A DNA stretch of 64,000 nt from Halalkalibacter alkalisediminis (GTDB lineage Bacteria; Bacillota; Bacilli; Bacillales; Bacillaceae_D). Where the stretch lies: NCBI RefSeq assembly GCF_028610705.1, contig NZ_JAQQWT010000006.1, forward strand, positions 248,001 through 312,000. The letters run 5' to 3'. A program made the translations under genes and the position numbers. Positions within the stretch are counted from its first letter, which is position 1. Each line of letters starts with the position of its first letter. This document shows, piece by piece, positions 16,947-26,417 of this stretch. Under the pieces are notes generated by a model. It had not been told where the DNA came from and searched no databases. It was given only the letters and a program-made list of their open reading frames with translations.

Positions 16947-17581
16947 TATAAACTAAAAATGCCTATTATAATAAGGAGGAGGCCTGGTATGAAGGAGAAT
17001 TTTTTCATCCAGATGGAGTCTGAGAAGCGGTAGCCGCTTTTCATTCCAAGTGTGACACATAGTGCGCTCATCGTTGCGACACTGATTGCCATCCAGATTG
17101 GAGAAAAGCCAATTAAGGCGGCTCCGATACCGGCCCCAAACGCATCAAGGGATAAGGCGACCCCTAGTAAAAAAGCTTCACGTCCTGTTATGGTTCCTGA
17201 GTTATCAAAATCTGCAACCATCGGCTTTCTTAAAATTCGAATAACGACACCTAATACTTTGATTTCAAAATTTAAAATGATTTCGTCTCCCTTATTTTTT
17301 ACTTCGTTTTTAGCTGGACGGAATACCTGGTACAAGGCCCAAGCTCCAATTAAAATTAATATGATCCCACCTAAAGATTCAGCAACACTTGGAGACAAAT
17401 AAGCTTGAATGAATGTTCCAAAGAACATCGCGATTAATATAGAACTAGCTGAACAACCTGCGATAAATAACAACGATCTCCATGGTAATCTCATTTTTCT
17501 AAGTCCATATGTTAAACCAACGCCAAAGCTATCCAGACTAACAGCAAGGGCAATGGCCAATAAGGAGAGAATCTCAACCAT
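16946..17581 (-). CDS. ytaF: Sporulation membrane protein YtaF (MntP-like)
   Basis: 211 residues with about six hydrophobic helices. Two related halves carry the Asp-containing motifs AVSLDSFGVGLTYG (about 13-26) and ALSLDAFGAGIGAA (about 138-151), typical of the MntP/YtaF manganese-exporter-like family. B. subtilis YtaF is expressed during sporulation; ion specificity is not known. The start at MVEILSLL follows GGGAG. It is the gene after mutM, as in B. subtilis. Confidence 0.85.
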   Translation of the reverse strand: MVEILSLLAIALAVSLDSFGVGLTYGLRKMRLPWRSLLFIAGCSASSILIAMFFGTFIQAYLSPSVAESLGGIILILIGAWALYQVFRPAKNEVKNKGDEIILNFEIKVLGVVIRILRKPMVADFDNSGTITGREAFLLGVALSLDAFGAGIGAALIGFSPIWMAISVATMSALCVTLGMKSGYRFSDSIWMKKFSFIPGLLLIIIGIFSL

Positions 17582-17644
17582 CTTGATAAGCTCCCTTCCA
17601 TTCAAACATACGATAGTATATGGCAGGAGCCTATCCAATGTACT

Positions 17645-18469
17645 TTATTTTTGGCAATTCACGCAGAAGTGAGTGCCTCTTCCACCTACAACCGTTTTTG
17701 AGATTTCTTCTCCACATTGTTTACACGCTTCCCCTTTTCGACCGTAAACATTTAGTTGCTGCTGAAACATCCCCATCTCGCCTTGACCATTCACATAAGA
17801 TTTTACAGAGCTCCCTCCGAGGTCGACCGCTTCTTGCAGAGTAGAAACAATAGCTTCATGTAAACGAGTATACTCCTCCATTGAAAGCGAGGAAGCTAAT
17901 CGTTCGGGGTGAATACCTGAACGAAAAAGAGCTTCATCTACATATATGTTTCCAAGTCCAACAACGGTCTTTTGATCCAACAAGACCACTTTAATACTTC
18001 TAGTTGTCTTTTGAAAGGAATCACGTAATAATTCAATCGTAAACGCCTCAGAGAATGGTTCAACGCCTAGTTGTACAAGAGGTAATGACTCTTCTTCTGT
18101 CCCTTTTTTAAACAAATGCATCGTCCCAAATTTACGTACATCTTGATATCGTAATTCGGTTCCATCTGTAAATTGAAAAATAACATGAGTATGAGGAGTG
18201 AGTTCCTCGGCTTTTTTAAAGAGTCCGTATCGTCCTTCCATTCTTAAATGGGAGACCATTGTAATATCATCAAGTACAAAAAGTAGGAACTTCCCGCGCC
18301 GGTTTACTGCGTGTATCGTTTGTCCAATTAATTCGAGCTTAAATTGCTCTACATCATCTGGTTTTTTAATAATATTTGCCCATTTTACATCGACTCCGGC
18401 TATCGTTTTACCGATGACTAGTTCACGTAGTGTTCGACTAACGGTTTCAACCTCAGGTAATTCTGGCAT
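17645..18469 (-). CDS. mutM: Formamidopyrimidine-DNA glycosylase
   Basis: A 274-residue base-excision repair enzyme that removes 8-oxoguanine and formamidopyrimidines and has AP-lyase activity. The catalytic N-terminus (M)PELPEVET has Pro1 and Glu2 exposed after Met removal. The helix-two-turn-helix region contains LGNIYVDEALF, and the C-terminal zinc finger has CKQCGEEISK...HFCVNCQK. It starts 14 bases after polA, so the two repair genes are cotranscribed. Confidence 0.96.
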   Translation of the reverse strand: MPELPEVETVSRTLRELVIGKTIAGVDVKWANIIKKPDDVEQFKLELIGQTIHAVNRRGKFLLFVLDDITMVSHLRMEGRYGLFKKAEELTPHTHVIFQFTDGTELRYQDVRKFGTMHLFKKGTEEESLPLVQLGVEPFSEAFTIELLRDSFQKTTRSIKVVLLDQKTVVGLGNIYVDEALFRSGIHPERLASSLSMEEYTRLHEAIVSTLQEAVDLGGSSVKSYVNGQGEMGMFQQQLNVYGRKGEACKQCGEEISKTVVGGRGTHFCVNCQK

Positions 18470-18483
18470 GAATCAATCTCTCC

Positions 18484-21108
18484 TTATTTGGCGTCATACC
18501 ATGTTTCTCCATATGAAACATCAGCTTTTAATGGAACCTTTAATTCGACAGCTCTTTCCATAACCTCAGGAACCAATTTGAGCATTTTTTCTACTTCCTC
18601 TTCTGGGACCTCAAAAATCAATTCATCGTGCACTTGAAGGAGCATTCGACTCTGCATTTGTTCTTCTTCTAATTTGGTTGCTATTTCAACCATTGCTTTT
18701 TTTATAATATCGGCTGCCGTTCCTTGAATAGGTGTATTCATCGCTGTACGTTCCGCGAAACTCCGTTTATTAAAATTACGACTCGTTAATTCTGGTAAGT
18801 AGCGTCTACGGTGAAGCAAAGTTGACACAAAGCCTTTCTCTCTAGCATCCTCAATGATGTTATCCATATATTCTTTTACCTTTGGATAACTTTCAAAGTA
18901 TCGCTCAATAAATTGCCCTGCTTCTTTTCTTGTGATTCCAAGACTTTGGGACAAACCAAAATCACTGATGCCATACACGATCCCGAAGTTAACCGCCTTA
19001 GCACTTCTACGCATATGAGACGTAACTTCCTCTTCACTTACATGGAACACATCCATTGCTGTTTTCGTATGGACGTCCATATCCAATTGGAACGCTTCGA
19101 TCAACTTCTCGTCTTCGGCAATGTGAGCAAGGACACGTAGCTCAATTTGAGAATAATCAGCAGCAATCATCTTCCATCCTTTCTCAGATGGAATAAAGGC
19201 TTTCCTTATTCTTCTTCCTTCTTCTAAGCGAATCGGGATGTTCTGTAAGTTCGGGTCTGTTGAACTGAGACGTCCTGTTTGAGTTAAAGCTTGGTTATAT
19301 CTCGTATGAATTTTATGAGTGTTCTCTTTTGTCACTTTTAAAAGACCTTCTATATATGTTGAATTTAACTTCCCTAATTGTCTGTAGTGAAGGATGTGTT
19401 CTACTATTTCATGATCCTTTGCTAATTTCTCCAACACATCTGCTGAAGTGGAATAGCCGGTCTTCGTTTTTTTCACAGGTGGTAATCCTAATTTCTCAAA
19501 TAAGATCTCACCTAATTGTTTAGGAGAATTAATGTTAAAAGACGTTTCAGCTAATTCGTGAATTTTCTTCTCGAGATCGTTTAACCTCAGTTCTAAATCC
19601 TCCCCCATCTGTTCGAGTTGTTCCTTATCAACTTTGATACCAGTCGTTTCCATTCTTCCAAGCACAAGTGAAAGCGGCATCTCCAGATCACGATACAACT
19701 CTTCTTGCTCATTTTCTTTCAATTCTTTCTCAAGAACAGGCTTCAATTGATAAAGAGCATCCGCTTTTCGAACTAGATGTTCAGCTAATTGGTCTACCTC
19801 AGGAATTCTTCGTTTTGCTCCTTTTCCATAGACCACTTCATCTTCCTGTAGTTGTCCAAGTCCTTTACGAGAGGCGACATCACTAATTTCGTGAGAAGAC
19901 AATGATGGGTCTAATAAGTAAGAAGCCATTTGAAGATCAAACACAACTCCATTTAGTAAGATTCCTTGCCAACCAAGTGAAACGACGGCTTGTTTCGCAT
20001 CGAATACGAAAATTTCAGTTGAGTCATCCTTCAACCAATCAACAAAAGCAGGAGAGTCTAGTGCCTGTTCTGTTGGAATAAAAAAGCGACCTTTCTCGTT
20101 TACCATCGCAAATCCCTCAATCGGAGTTTGATGATAATTCTCTCCTAGAACTTCGACAATTAATGCAGCTTCTTTAGTTAGATGCTCGTCCTCCAACTTA
20201 TCTAATCGTTCATATGTAATTTCCTCTAACTCAACCTCTTCGGCACCTTCCGTGTCAAACTTAGTAACTAAGGAAGTAAATTCGAGTTCTTTCATGAAGT
20301 CAACGACGGTTTTCTGGTCATAGTCACCAAAGCTTAAATCATCTAATTCCGTCTCAAATGGTACTTCTAAAAATATCGTTGCAAGCTCTTTACTCATGAG
20401 CGCTTGCTCGCGATTTTCTGCTAACTTCTCTTTCATCTTCTTACCAGATATTTGATCAATCGAATCAAGAACTTTTTCGACTGAGCCAAATTCTTTTAAA
20501 AGCTTCAGAGCTGTCTTTTCACCAACTCCTGGAACTCCAGGAATGTTATCAGAGCTATCACCCATTAGCCCTTTCATATCAATGATTTGCTTTGGTGTAA
20601 TTCCATATTTCTCAGAGATTAACGCTTTATCATAGGCTTCTACATTCGTTATTCCCTTTTTCGTTAACACAACGGTCACTTTATCTGAAACGAGTTGAAG
20701 TAAGTCTTTATCTCCAGAATACACTTTAACTTCGAATTCTTTTTCGGCAGCATTTGTCGCAAGTGTTCCGATAATATCATCCGCTTCATAGTTTTCCGCT
20801 TCATAACGAGAAATATTAAAGGCATCAAGAAGTTCGCGAACTAACGGAAATTGTTCGGATAATTCAGGTGGCGTTTTTTGACGTCCCCCTTTGTATTCTT
20901 CAAAAGTTTTATGGCGGAACGTGGTTTTACCAGCATCAAAAGCTACTAGCATGTGCGTCGGTTTTTCTTCTTCAATAATTTTAAGCAACATCGTCGTGAA
21001 TCCATAAACAGCATTTGTATAAACGCCTTTTTCATTATTCAATAAAGGCAAGGCAAAGAACGCACGATAAGCAATACTATTTCCATCTATTAATACGAGC
21101 TTTTTCAC
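18484..21108 (-). CDS. polA: DNA polymerase I
   Basis: 874 residues. A 5'-3' exonuclease domain comes first (LVLIDGNSIAYRAFFALP at the start; GDSSDNIPGVPGVGEKTA near 190). The 3'-5' exonuclease-like domain (about 300-470) lacks the acidic DEDD residues, as in other Bacillus Pol I. The polymerase domain has motif A AADYSQIELRVLAHI, motif B RRSAKAVNFGIVYG and motif C LLQVHDELIFE. The start is taken as GTG with AGAGGAG eight bases upstream. An ATG ten codons earlier has no ribosome-binding site. Confidence 0.96.
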   Translation of the reverse strand: MKKLVLIDGNSIAYRAFFALPLLNNEKGVYTNAVYGFTTMLLKIIEEEKPTHMLVAFDAGKTTFRHKTFEEYKGGRQKTPPELSEQFPLVRELLDAFNISRYEAENYEADDIIGTLATNAAEKEFEVKVYSGDKDLLQLVSDKVTVVLTKKGITNVEAYDKALISEKYGITPKQIIDMKGLMGDSSDNIPGVPGVGEKTALKLLKEFGSVEKVLDSIDQISGKKMKEKLAENREQALMSKELATIFLEVPFETELDDLSFGDYDQKTVVDFMKELEFTSLVTKFDTEGAEEVELEEITYERLDKLEDEHLTKEAALIVEVLGENYHQTPIEGFAMVNEKGRFFIPTEQALDSPAFVDWLKDDSTEIFVFDAKQAVVSLGWQGILLNGVVFDLQMASYLLDPSLSSHEISDVASRKGLGQLQEDEVVYGKGAKRRIPEVDQLAEHLVRKADALYQLKPVLEKELKENEQEELYRDLEMPLSLVLGRMETTGIKVDKEQLEQMGEDLELRLNDLEKKIHELAETSFNINSPKQLGEILFEKLGLPPVKKTKTGYSTSADVLEKLAKDHEIVEHILHYRQLGKLNSTYIEGLLKVTKENTHKIHTRYNQALTQTGRLSSTDPNLQNIPIRLEEGRRIRKAFIPSEKGWKMIAADYSQIELRVLAHIAEDEKLIEAFQLDMDVHTKTAMDVFHVSEEEVTSHMRRSAKAVNFGIVYGISDFGLSQSLGITRKEAGQFIERYFESYPKVKEYMDNIIEDAREKGFVSTLLHRRRYLPELTSRNFNKRSFAERTAMNTPIQGTAADIIKKAMVEIATKLEEEQMQSRMLLQVHDELIFEVPEEEVEKMLKLVPEVMERAVELKVPLKADVSYGETWYDAK

Positions 21109-21257
21109 TAGAAAGGCTCCTCTCTTTTTCAAAATCATCTTACGTTTATTGTAGCATAGCTAAGATAAAATGAGAAAAAGTGACAACTGACTCCCCAAAA
21201 TCCTTTTTTATTATTTAAGGTAATGTTTATTATTTGTTTCAATTTGTTTAATCAATA

Positions 21258-21296
21258 AAGAAAAAGGAAGGCGACTGACTCGCCCTCCTCCTTTTT
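21258..21296 (-). terminator. Terminator of hflK-hflC
   Basis: Transcript stem AAAAAGGAGGAGGGCGA / TCGCCTTCCTTTTT with minor mismatch and a short loop, ending in T-rich sequence. It starts at the hflC stop. Confidence 0.75.
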
Positions 21297-22227
21297 AATC
21301 TGTGTATCCCATTAAGATACGTGCATATGGTGAATTCGCAGGAAGGACAATAACCGTCTCTTCTCCAATCGTTTTTTCATAAGATTCAAGCGTACGGTAC
21401 AATTGATAGAACTCTGTATCACGACCGAAAGATTCATTGTAGATACGAGCTGCTTCTGCTTCCCCTTCCCCTTCAATCTCATTTGCATCTGCAGTCGCAG
21501 TGGCAATCATTTCCGTTACTTCCCGGTCGGTTGCAGATTGAATTCGGTTTGCTTCAGCATCCCCTTGCGACAAATACTCTTGAGCTGTAGCATGACGTTC
21601 TGAAATCATTCGACTATATACAGCTTGCTCATTTTCATCTGGTAAATCCGTACGCTTCATTCGAACATCCGTTAAGATTATCCCATATTGGTTTCGTTCG
21701 AGTGCTTCATTTACACGATCACGAACCAATTCATTAAAGCTACCTCTTGAAGACTTTTCCTCATTAATGATTTCATCAAAATCTAACTGACCTAACTCAG
21801 CTCGAATCGCAGAAAAAATTAACTCTCCTAAAATGGCTTCGGCACGATCCTGGTTAACAGTATTAGAGATCATCAGCTGAGGACTTTCAATTCTCCAAAT
21901 CGCATAATGGTCGGCAAGTACTCTTTTCTTATCACGAGTATTGATTTCTGCTGGCGGAATATCATAGACCATTTGAAACTTTGGTAGAGTAGTCACAGAT
22001 TGAATAAAAGGAATTTTATAGCTCAGTCCAGGCTGATCCTCAATTCGTACAACTTCCCCAAACTGCCTAACTACTTTATATTCACCTTGCTCTACAATAA
22101 ATAAATTACTAATAATCGTTGCTAAAATCACTAATAAGATAATCGCCATTGCCCCAAGCTTAGCAAACTTTCTCCACTCCTCACTCGGGCGACGTTCATT
22201 AATATCGACAATATTTTCGTCACTCAT
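21295..22227 (-). CDS. hflC: SPFH-domain protein HflC
   Basis: 310 residues with one N-terminal membrane helix (about 26-47), an SPFH/prohibitin domain (VEQGEYKVVRQFGEVVR; DIPPAEINTRDKKRVLADHY) and an alanine/glutamate-rich coiled coil (about 195-270). With HflK it forms a membrane assembly that in E. coli regulates the FtsH protease. Its ATG overlaps the hflK stop by one base (TAATG), indicating translational coupling. B. subtilis has no hflKC pair between polA and phoR, so this is an accessory operon at a conserved junction. Confidence 0.9.
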   Translation of the reverse strand: MSDENIVDINERRPSEEWRKFAKLGAMAIILLVILATIISNLFIVEQGEYKVVRQFGEVVRIEDQPGLSYKIPFIQSVTTLPKFQMVYDIPPAEINTRDKKRVLADHYAIWRIESPQLMISNTVNQDRAEAILGELIFSAIRAELGQLDFDEIINEEKSSRGSFNELVRDRVNEALERNQYGIILTDVRMKRTDLPDENEQAVYSRMISERHATAQEYLSQGDAEANRIQSATDREVTEMIATATADANEIEGEGEAEAARIYNESFGRDTEFYQLYRTLESYEKTIGEETVIVLPANSPYARILMGYTD

Positions 22228-23180
22228 TAGTTACTCCCTCCTTCAGCGGCTGTGTTTTGCCCACGCTCAAGCGGCCTAATCGGTAAGTAGCTTACTGTAT
22301 CATTATTGCTATCCATAATATAAATCTCAGTGTTTGGTAGGACATTCTCTAAAGTCTCTAAAACAAGACGTTGACGAGTCACATCTTGATTCACTAAGTA
22401 CTCAGCATATAGAGCATCAAACTTTGCAACGTCCCCACGAGCCCGCTCGATACGCTCTGCTTTAGTTCCTTCCGCACGAGAAATGATCGCATCCTTTTCC
22501 CCTTCAGCTTCATTTATCAGCTGATTACGGTATCTAGTAGCTTCATTTATTTTCGTCAAACGCTGCTCACGTGCATCCGTTACTTCTGTAAATGCACGAC
22601 GCACTTCATCAGTTGGAAGCTCAACGTCTTGTAGCTTTACGTCTTGTATACTAACACCAATTTGATAGATTTCTAACAGTTCAACTAAATTCTCGAAAAC
22701 TTGAGCCTCTACTTCTGGTCTTTGATCCGTTAAGACCTCATCAATACTCGTACTACCAATCACGCCACGTAATGCAGCAGATGTCGCGTTATACAACACT
22801 TGCTGGGCGTCAACCGTACTATATAAATATTGTTCTGGATCGGTAATTCTCCATTGAACAGCCAAATCTGCAAAGAGAATATTCTCATCCCCTGTAATCA
22901 TTTTAGCTTCTCGAGTAAATTCAACAACCTCACCATCTTCTTCGTGGTAACCTACTTGAAGGTTAAACGTCCCCCTTGAAAGAATCTCTACTCTTTGTAT
23001 AGGCCACGGCATCTTAAACTTTAACCCCGGTTCCGTAATCGTATCTTCAACCTTACCAAACGTAATAAGTGCAGCCTGTTCCGATTCGTCAACTATGTAC
23101 CATCCCGTTACTAAAAATAAAACAAGAATGGCCCCAGCTATTAAAGAAACAAAGCCAACGAGCAGTTGCTTAATGGTCAT
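22227..23180 (-). CDS. hflK: SPFH-domain protein HflK
   Basis: 317 residues: one membrane helix (about 7-29), then the SPFH domain (VDESEQAALITFGKVEDTITEPGL... region; PWPIQRVEIL) and a helical segment from about 200 (TKINEATRYRNQLINEAEGE), ending in a low-complexity tail. HflK lacks the Gly/Pro-rich N-terminus of the E. coli protein. The start at MTIKQLLVG follows AAGGGATG. It is the first gene of the hflK-hflC pair and likely acts in membrane-protein quality control with FtsH, by family. Confidence 0.88.
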   Translation of the reverse strand: MTIKQLLVGFVSLIAGAILVLFLVTGWYIVDESEQAALITFGKVEDTITEPGLKFKMPWPIQRVEILSRGTFNLQVGYHEEDGEVVEFTREAKMITGDENILFADLAVQWRITDPEQYLYSTVDAQQVLYNATSAALRGVIGSTSIDEVLTDQRPEVEAQVFENLVELLEIYQIGVSIQDVKLQDVELPTDEVRRAFTEVTDAREQRLTKINEATRYRNQLINEAEGEKDAIISRAEGTKAERIERARGDVAKFDALYAEYLVNQDVTRQRLVLETLENVLPNTEIYIMDSNNDTVSYLPIRPLERGQNTAAEGGSN

Positions 23181-23432
23181 CGTATCATCCCTTCTCATTG
23201 TGATGTCTTTCTTTCTACGTACTTACCGATTAAACGGTTTCACTATTCTTTATAACATTTCATTCTTTTTCATTATAAAACAAATTTTAAGATAAATGGG
23301 GCGTTTAGAGAAAACTCCATGTAGTAGTTGTGGATAAAATGGGAGAAGTAGGAATCTAGTTAGGTCAAGGGCGACTTTACTTCGGTACGTTAACTTTCTT
23401 CTTTGTGTTGTTTTGATGGCTGATCATGGCTT
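23181..23432. other. Gene-free interval upstream of hflK
   Basis: This is part of a 550-base gap between hflK and phoR. It should contain the hflK promoter, but no well-spaced pair of boxes was found. Near 23355-23405 there is a decayed sequence resembling the flanking hairpin of the dispersed repeat (TTAGGTCAAGGGCGAC). Confidence 0.4.
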
Positions 23433-23559
23433 GCAATGGCTCCACTCGCTGCGCACCTTTTGAGAAGATCGCTCAAAAGGCTTAAGACATGGCCGCGGCT
23501 ACACTCATTACTTAGAGTTAAGGACAAAAGGTAAAGGGCGACCATTTCTCCTCAACTCT
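23433..23559. repeat. Dispersed palindromic repeat, copy 3 (full, diverged hairpin)
   Basis: Core 23433-23511 contains CTCGCTGCGCACC, and its centre pairs CCTTTTGAG with CTCAAAAGG. The hairpin at 23514-23559 pairs AGAGTTAAGGACAAAAGGT with ACCATTTCTCCTCAACTCT; several matched mismatches show decay. Confidence 0.75.
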
Positions 23560-23597
23560 AAAAAAAGGATGTGAGCATAAAGGGGCGCTCACATCCT
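23560..23597 (-). terminator. Terminator of phoP-phoR
   Basis: A perfect 11-bp stem AGGATGTGAGC / GCTCACATCCT with a ten-base loop, followed by seven T on the minus strand. A further small hairpin CAACTAG/CTAGTTG lies at 23619-23640, nearer phoR. Confidence 0.85.
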
Positions 23598-23732
23598 ATA
23601 AGGGGATGTACTTTTGGACAACTAGAGTGTTGTCTAGTTGCTCGACAGTGATGAAACCGTTCTATTACATTGTAGCCGGCCAACATTAAGCATGTTTAAA
23701 GTGATTGTAAATATTTTGTAAATGATGTCACT

Positions 23733-25505
23733 CTATTGTTGACGTTCTTTATGAAATTCAATAGAAAATGTCGTTCCTTTTCCCACTTGGCTTGTAACCG
23801 ATATGATACCAGAATGAGCTTCTACTAAATGCTTTACAATTGCTAAACCTAGTCCTGTTCCGCCTGAATTTCTACTTCGAGCTCTGTCTACTCTGTAAAA
23901 ACGTTCAAAAATTCTAGGTAATTCGCTCTCACTGATTCCGACGCCTGTATCAATTACATCTAGTTCAACGCGGTTTTCTCTCCCTTTTAAGAAAACCGTT
24001 ACGTGTCCTCCAGTCGGCGTATACGCAATTGCATTGTTAATTAAGTTTATTGCGATCTGTTTCAGACGAGTAGCATCCCCTTCAAGAGTTGTATCTCCTT
24101 CTATAACTAGATCAAGATGAATCCCTTTATTTTTGGCCTTTTCTTTTAGTAGATCAAATACTTCTTCTATAATCGTTTTAAAATTTGTTGTATGCCAGTT
24201 GAGCCTAAAGTATGATTGTTCGATTCGCGAGAGCTCAAGTAATTCTTCAATTAAATCTTGAAGCCTTTCACTCTCTTTTGCGATAATATTTAGAAATTTT
24301 TCTCTCAACGGTTCTGAATGCATGGCCCCATCCAAAAGAGTCTCTGTAAAACCTTTGATCGAAGTTACAGGCGTCTTTAATTCGTGGGAAACATTTGCAA
24401 CAAAATCAGTCCTAACTTGTTCTAGTTTCTTTAAGCCAGTAATGTCATGAAGAACGAGAACGATTCCTTTTAATTTCCCTCTATTACTCATAACTGGTGC
24501 GCCATACACTTCAAAATGACGTACTTCAAGTTTCACAGGAAAATGAATTTGCTTCCTTTGGTTTTCCTCTGTTAGAAAGATCGTCTGAACAATCCGAATG
24601 ACCTCTTTATGTTTAATCACGTCATGGTAAAGCTGATTTAACCAAAGATCGGTATTCTCTTGAAAAATTGTGCGACATGTTCCATTAATAAGAGTGATAT
24701 CTCCTTTTGTATTAATCAGAATTAAGCCACTACCCATATTTTCAATTAACGTTTCCATCCGTTCCGTTTGAGCTTGGTGTCGCTTCGTAAGACGCTCTAA
24801 ATTGTAAGCCAAAATGTTAATGGAGCGTGTCAATTGGCCAATTTCATCCCGCTTCCCTTCTTGTATTCTAACCTTATAATTCCCCTCGGCTAACTCATTC
24901 GCAACAACAGTAGCTTGTTCAATGGGTCTAATCATTTCGTTAGCTACCCGGTAGGTTATAGACACAATAATGATAAAAGCAATGATAAAACTAGTAGCTA
25001 ATATCCCCCAGATGATCTGATCCATTTCAGCTAATGTTTGAGTGGAGAGTCCTAAGCGTAAATAGCCTAAGTGATTTCCTGAAGGGTCTATAATCGAAAC
25101 TGCGTAATATAGTAATTCGTCATGAACAGTATCACTATGACGAATTTCAGCTCCCTTCTCGCCTCTTTTAGCAGCAGCAATCTCTGGTCTTGTTAAATGA
25201 TTATCCATCAGAGACGGATCCTTCTCTGATTCTCCAATAACCGTGCCATCTGGTAAGATAATTGTTACTCGTGCCTCAAGCATTTCGGAAAACTCGATCG
25301 CTAAACGTTGTGGTGTTTCTCCTGTCAAGCTCTCTTTTTCACTGATAATATAAGCAGCTAAATTGGTTTCTTTTTCGATACGTTCAGTTAAGTTGCTCAA
25401 ATAGAATGCTTGATACAACTGCCCAATAACAATGCCAAGTCCTGCCATCACTAGCAGCGTGATTAGCAATGTAGCAAAGTTGAGCTTGAACCGTAGTTTA
25501 TACAT
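23733..25505 (-). CDS. phoR: Phosphate-sensing histidine kinase PhoR
   Basis: 590 residues. Two membrane helices (about 8-30 and 160-182) flank an extracytoplasmic PAS-like domain (about 33-155). HAMP (about 183-236), a PAS region (about 245-340) and the kinase follow. The phospho-accepting His is in VANVSHELKTPVTSIKGF (about 372), then the N box INLINNAIAYTP, G1 DVIDTGVGI and G2 GGTGLGLAIVKHLV. It phosphorylates PhoP. The ORF overlaps the phoP stop by eight bases, as expected of a coupled operon. Confidence 0.95.
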   Translation of the reverse strand: MYKLRFKLNFATLLITLLVMAGLGIVIGQLYQAFYLSNLTERIEKETNLAAYIISEKESLTGETPQRLAIEFSEMLEARVTIILPDGTVIGESEKDPSLMDNHLTRPEIAAAKRGEKGAEIRHSDTVHDELLYYAVSIIDPSGNHLGYLRLGLSTQTLAEMDQIIWGILATSFIIAFIIIVSITYRVANEMIRPIEQATVVANELAEGNYKVRIQEGKRDEIGQLTRSINILAYNLERLTKRHQAQTERMETLIENMGSGLILINTKGDITLINGTCRTIFQENTDLWLNQLYHDVIKHKEVIRIVQTIFLTEENQRKQIHFPVKLEVRHFEVYGAPVMSNRGKLKGIVLVLHDITGLKKLEQVRTDFVANVSHELKTPVTSIKGFTETLLDGAMHSEPLREKFLNIIAKESERLQDLIEELLELSRIEQSYFRLNWHTTNFKTIIEEVFDLLKEKAKNKGIHLDLVIEGDTTLEGDATRLKQIAINLINNAIAYTPTGGHVTVFLKGRENRVELDVIDTGVGISESELPRIFERFYRVDRARSRNSGGTGLGLAIVKHLVEAHSGIISVTSQVGKGTTFSIEFHKERQQ

Positions 25506-26223
25506 GTAAGGAAGGCTCCTCTAATTTATAACCAAGCCCTCGGATTGTCTTAATATATACAGGCTTCTTTGTATTTGCTTCGATTTTCTCCCGAAGATGA
25601 CTTATGTGCACATCAACAATTCTTGTATCGCCAACAAATTCATAGTTCCAAACGGCATTTAAAAGTTGATCTCTTGTTAAAACACGGCCTTTATGATTGG
25701 CTAAATACAAAAGTAATTCGAATTCTTTCGGTGTTAGTTCTATGGACTGCTTCTTGAACAGCACTTCATAATTTTCTGGATAAATTTCTACTTCTCCAAA
25801 TTTAATCACTTGATCTTGATTAGAGCTTTTAGATACCTCATTTTCTGAAATTACAGGTTGGGATCGTCTTAAGATAGCACGGACTCTTGCAACCACTTCC
25901 CTTGGGCTAAACGGTTTCGTCATATAATCGTCCGCTCCAAGCTCCAATCCTAAGACTTTGTCAAACTCATCATCTTTAGCCGTTAACATCAAAATCGGTG
26001 TCATGATTTTATTTTGACGTAACTGTTTACACACATCTAGACCGTCCATTTCAGGTAACATGAGATCAAGTATAAGCATATCAAAGCTTTCATTTTTGGC
26101 GAGTTCAAGTGCTTTAGCACCATCGAGCGCAGTTGTTACCTCGTAACCAGACTGCTCCAAATTAAATTGAAGCAGAGTAACGATTGATTCTTCATCATCG
26201 ACTATTAATAAGCGTTGTGACAT
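25498..26223 (-). CDS. phoP: Phosphate response regulator PhoP
   Basis: 241 residues of the OmpR/PhoB class. The receiver domain has the acidic pair near residues 9-10 (IVDDEES), the phosphorylated Asp in MLILDLMLPEMDG (about 53) and the conserved Lys in DDYMTKPFSP. A winged-helix DNA-binding domain follows (ELTPKEFELLLYLANHKG; IRGLGYKLE). It controls phosphate-starvation genes with PhoR. AGGTTT/GGAGGT precedes the ATG. The mdh-phoP-phoR order matches B. subtilis. Confidence 0.95.
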   Translation of the reverse strand: MSQRLLIVDDEESIVTLLQFNLEQSGYEVTTALDGAKALELAKNESFDMLILDLMLPEMDGLDVCKQLRQNKIMTPILMLTAKDDEFDKVLGLELGADDYMTKPFSPREVVARVRAILRRSQPVISENEVSKSSNQDQVIKFGEVEIYPENYEVLFKKQSIELTPKEFELLLYLANHKGRVLTRDQLLNAVWNYEFVGDTRIVDVHISHLREKIEANTKKPVYIKTIRGLGYKLEEPSLHV

Positions 26224-26374
26224 ATTAAACCTCCAAGCCCGACTTTATTACGAGCGACATGTTACGGTTTCATCCCTGCCGAGTGAATCGGCTCTCTTTT
26301 TATAGTTTCAGTATAGCAAACAATGCTCAAAGAGGATAACTCTATTTACCGAAATTGTCTCTTCCCTTCTCTAA

Positions 26375-26410
26375 CCAAAAAAAGTACACCACTCGTAAGT
26401 GGCATACTTT
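26375..26410 (-). terminator. Terminator of mdh
   Basis: Transcript stem AAAGTATGCCACT / AGTGGTGTACTTT with a TACG-like loop, then seven T, just after the mdh stop. Confidence 0.85.
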
Positions 26411-26417
26411 AAGAAAA

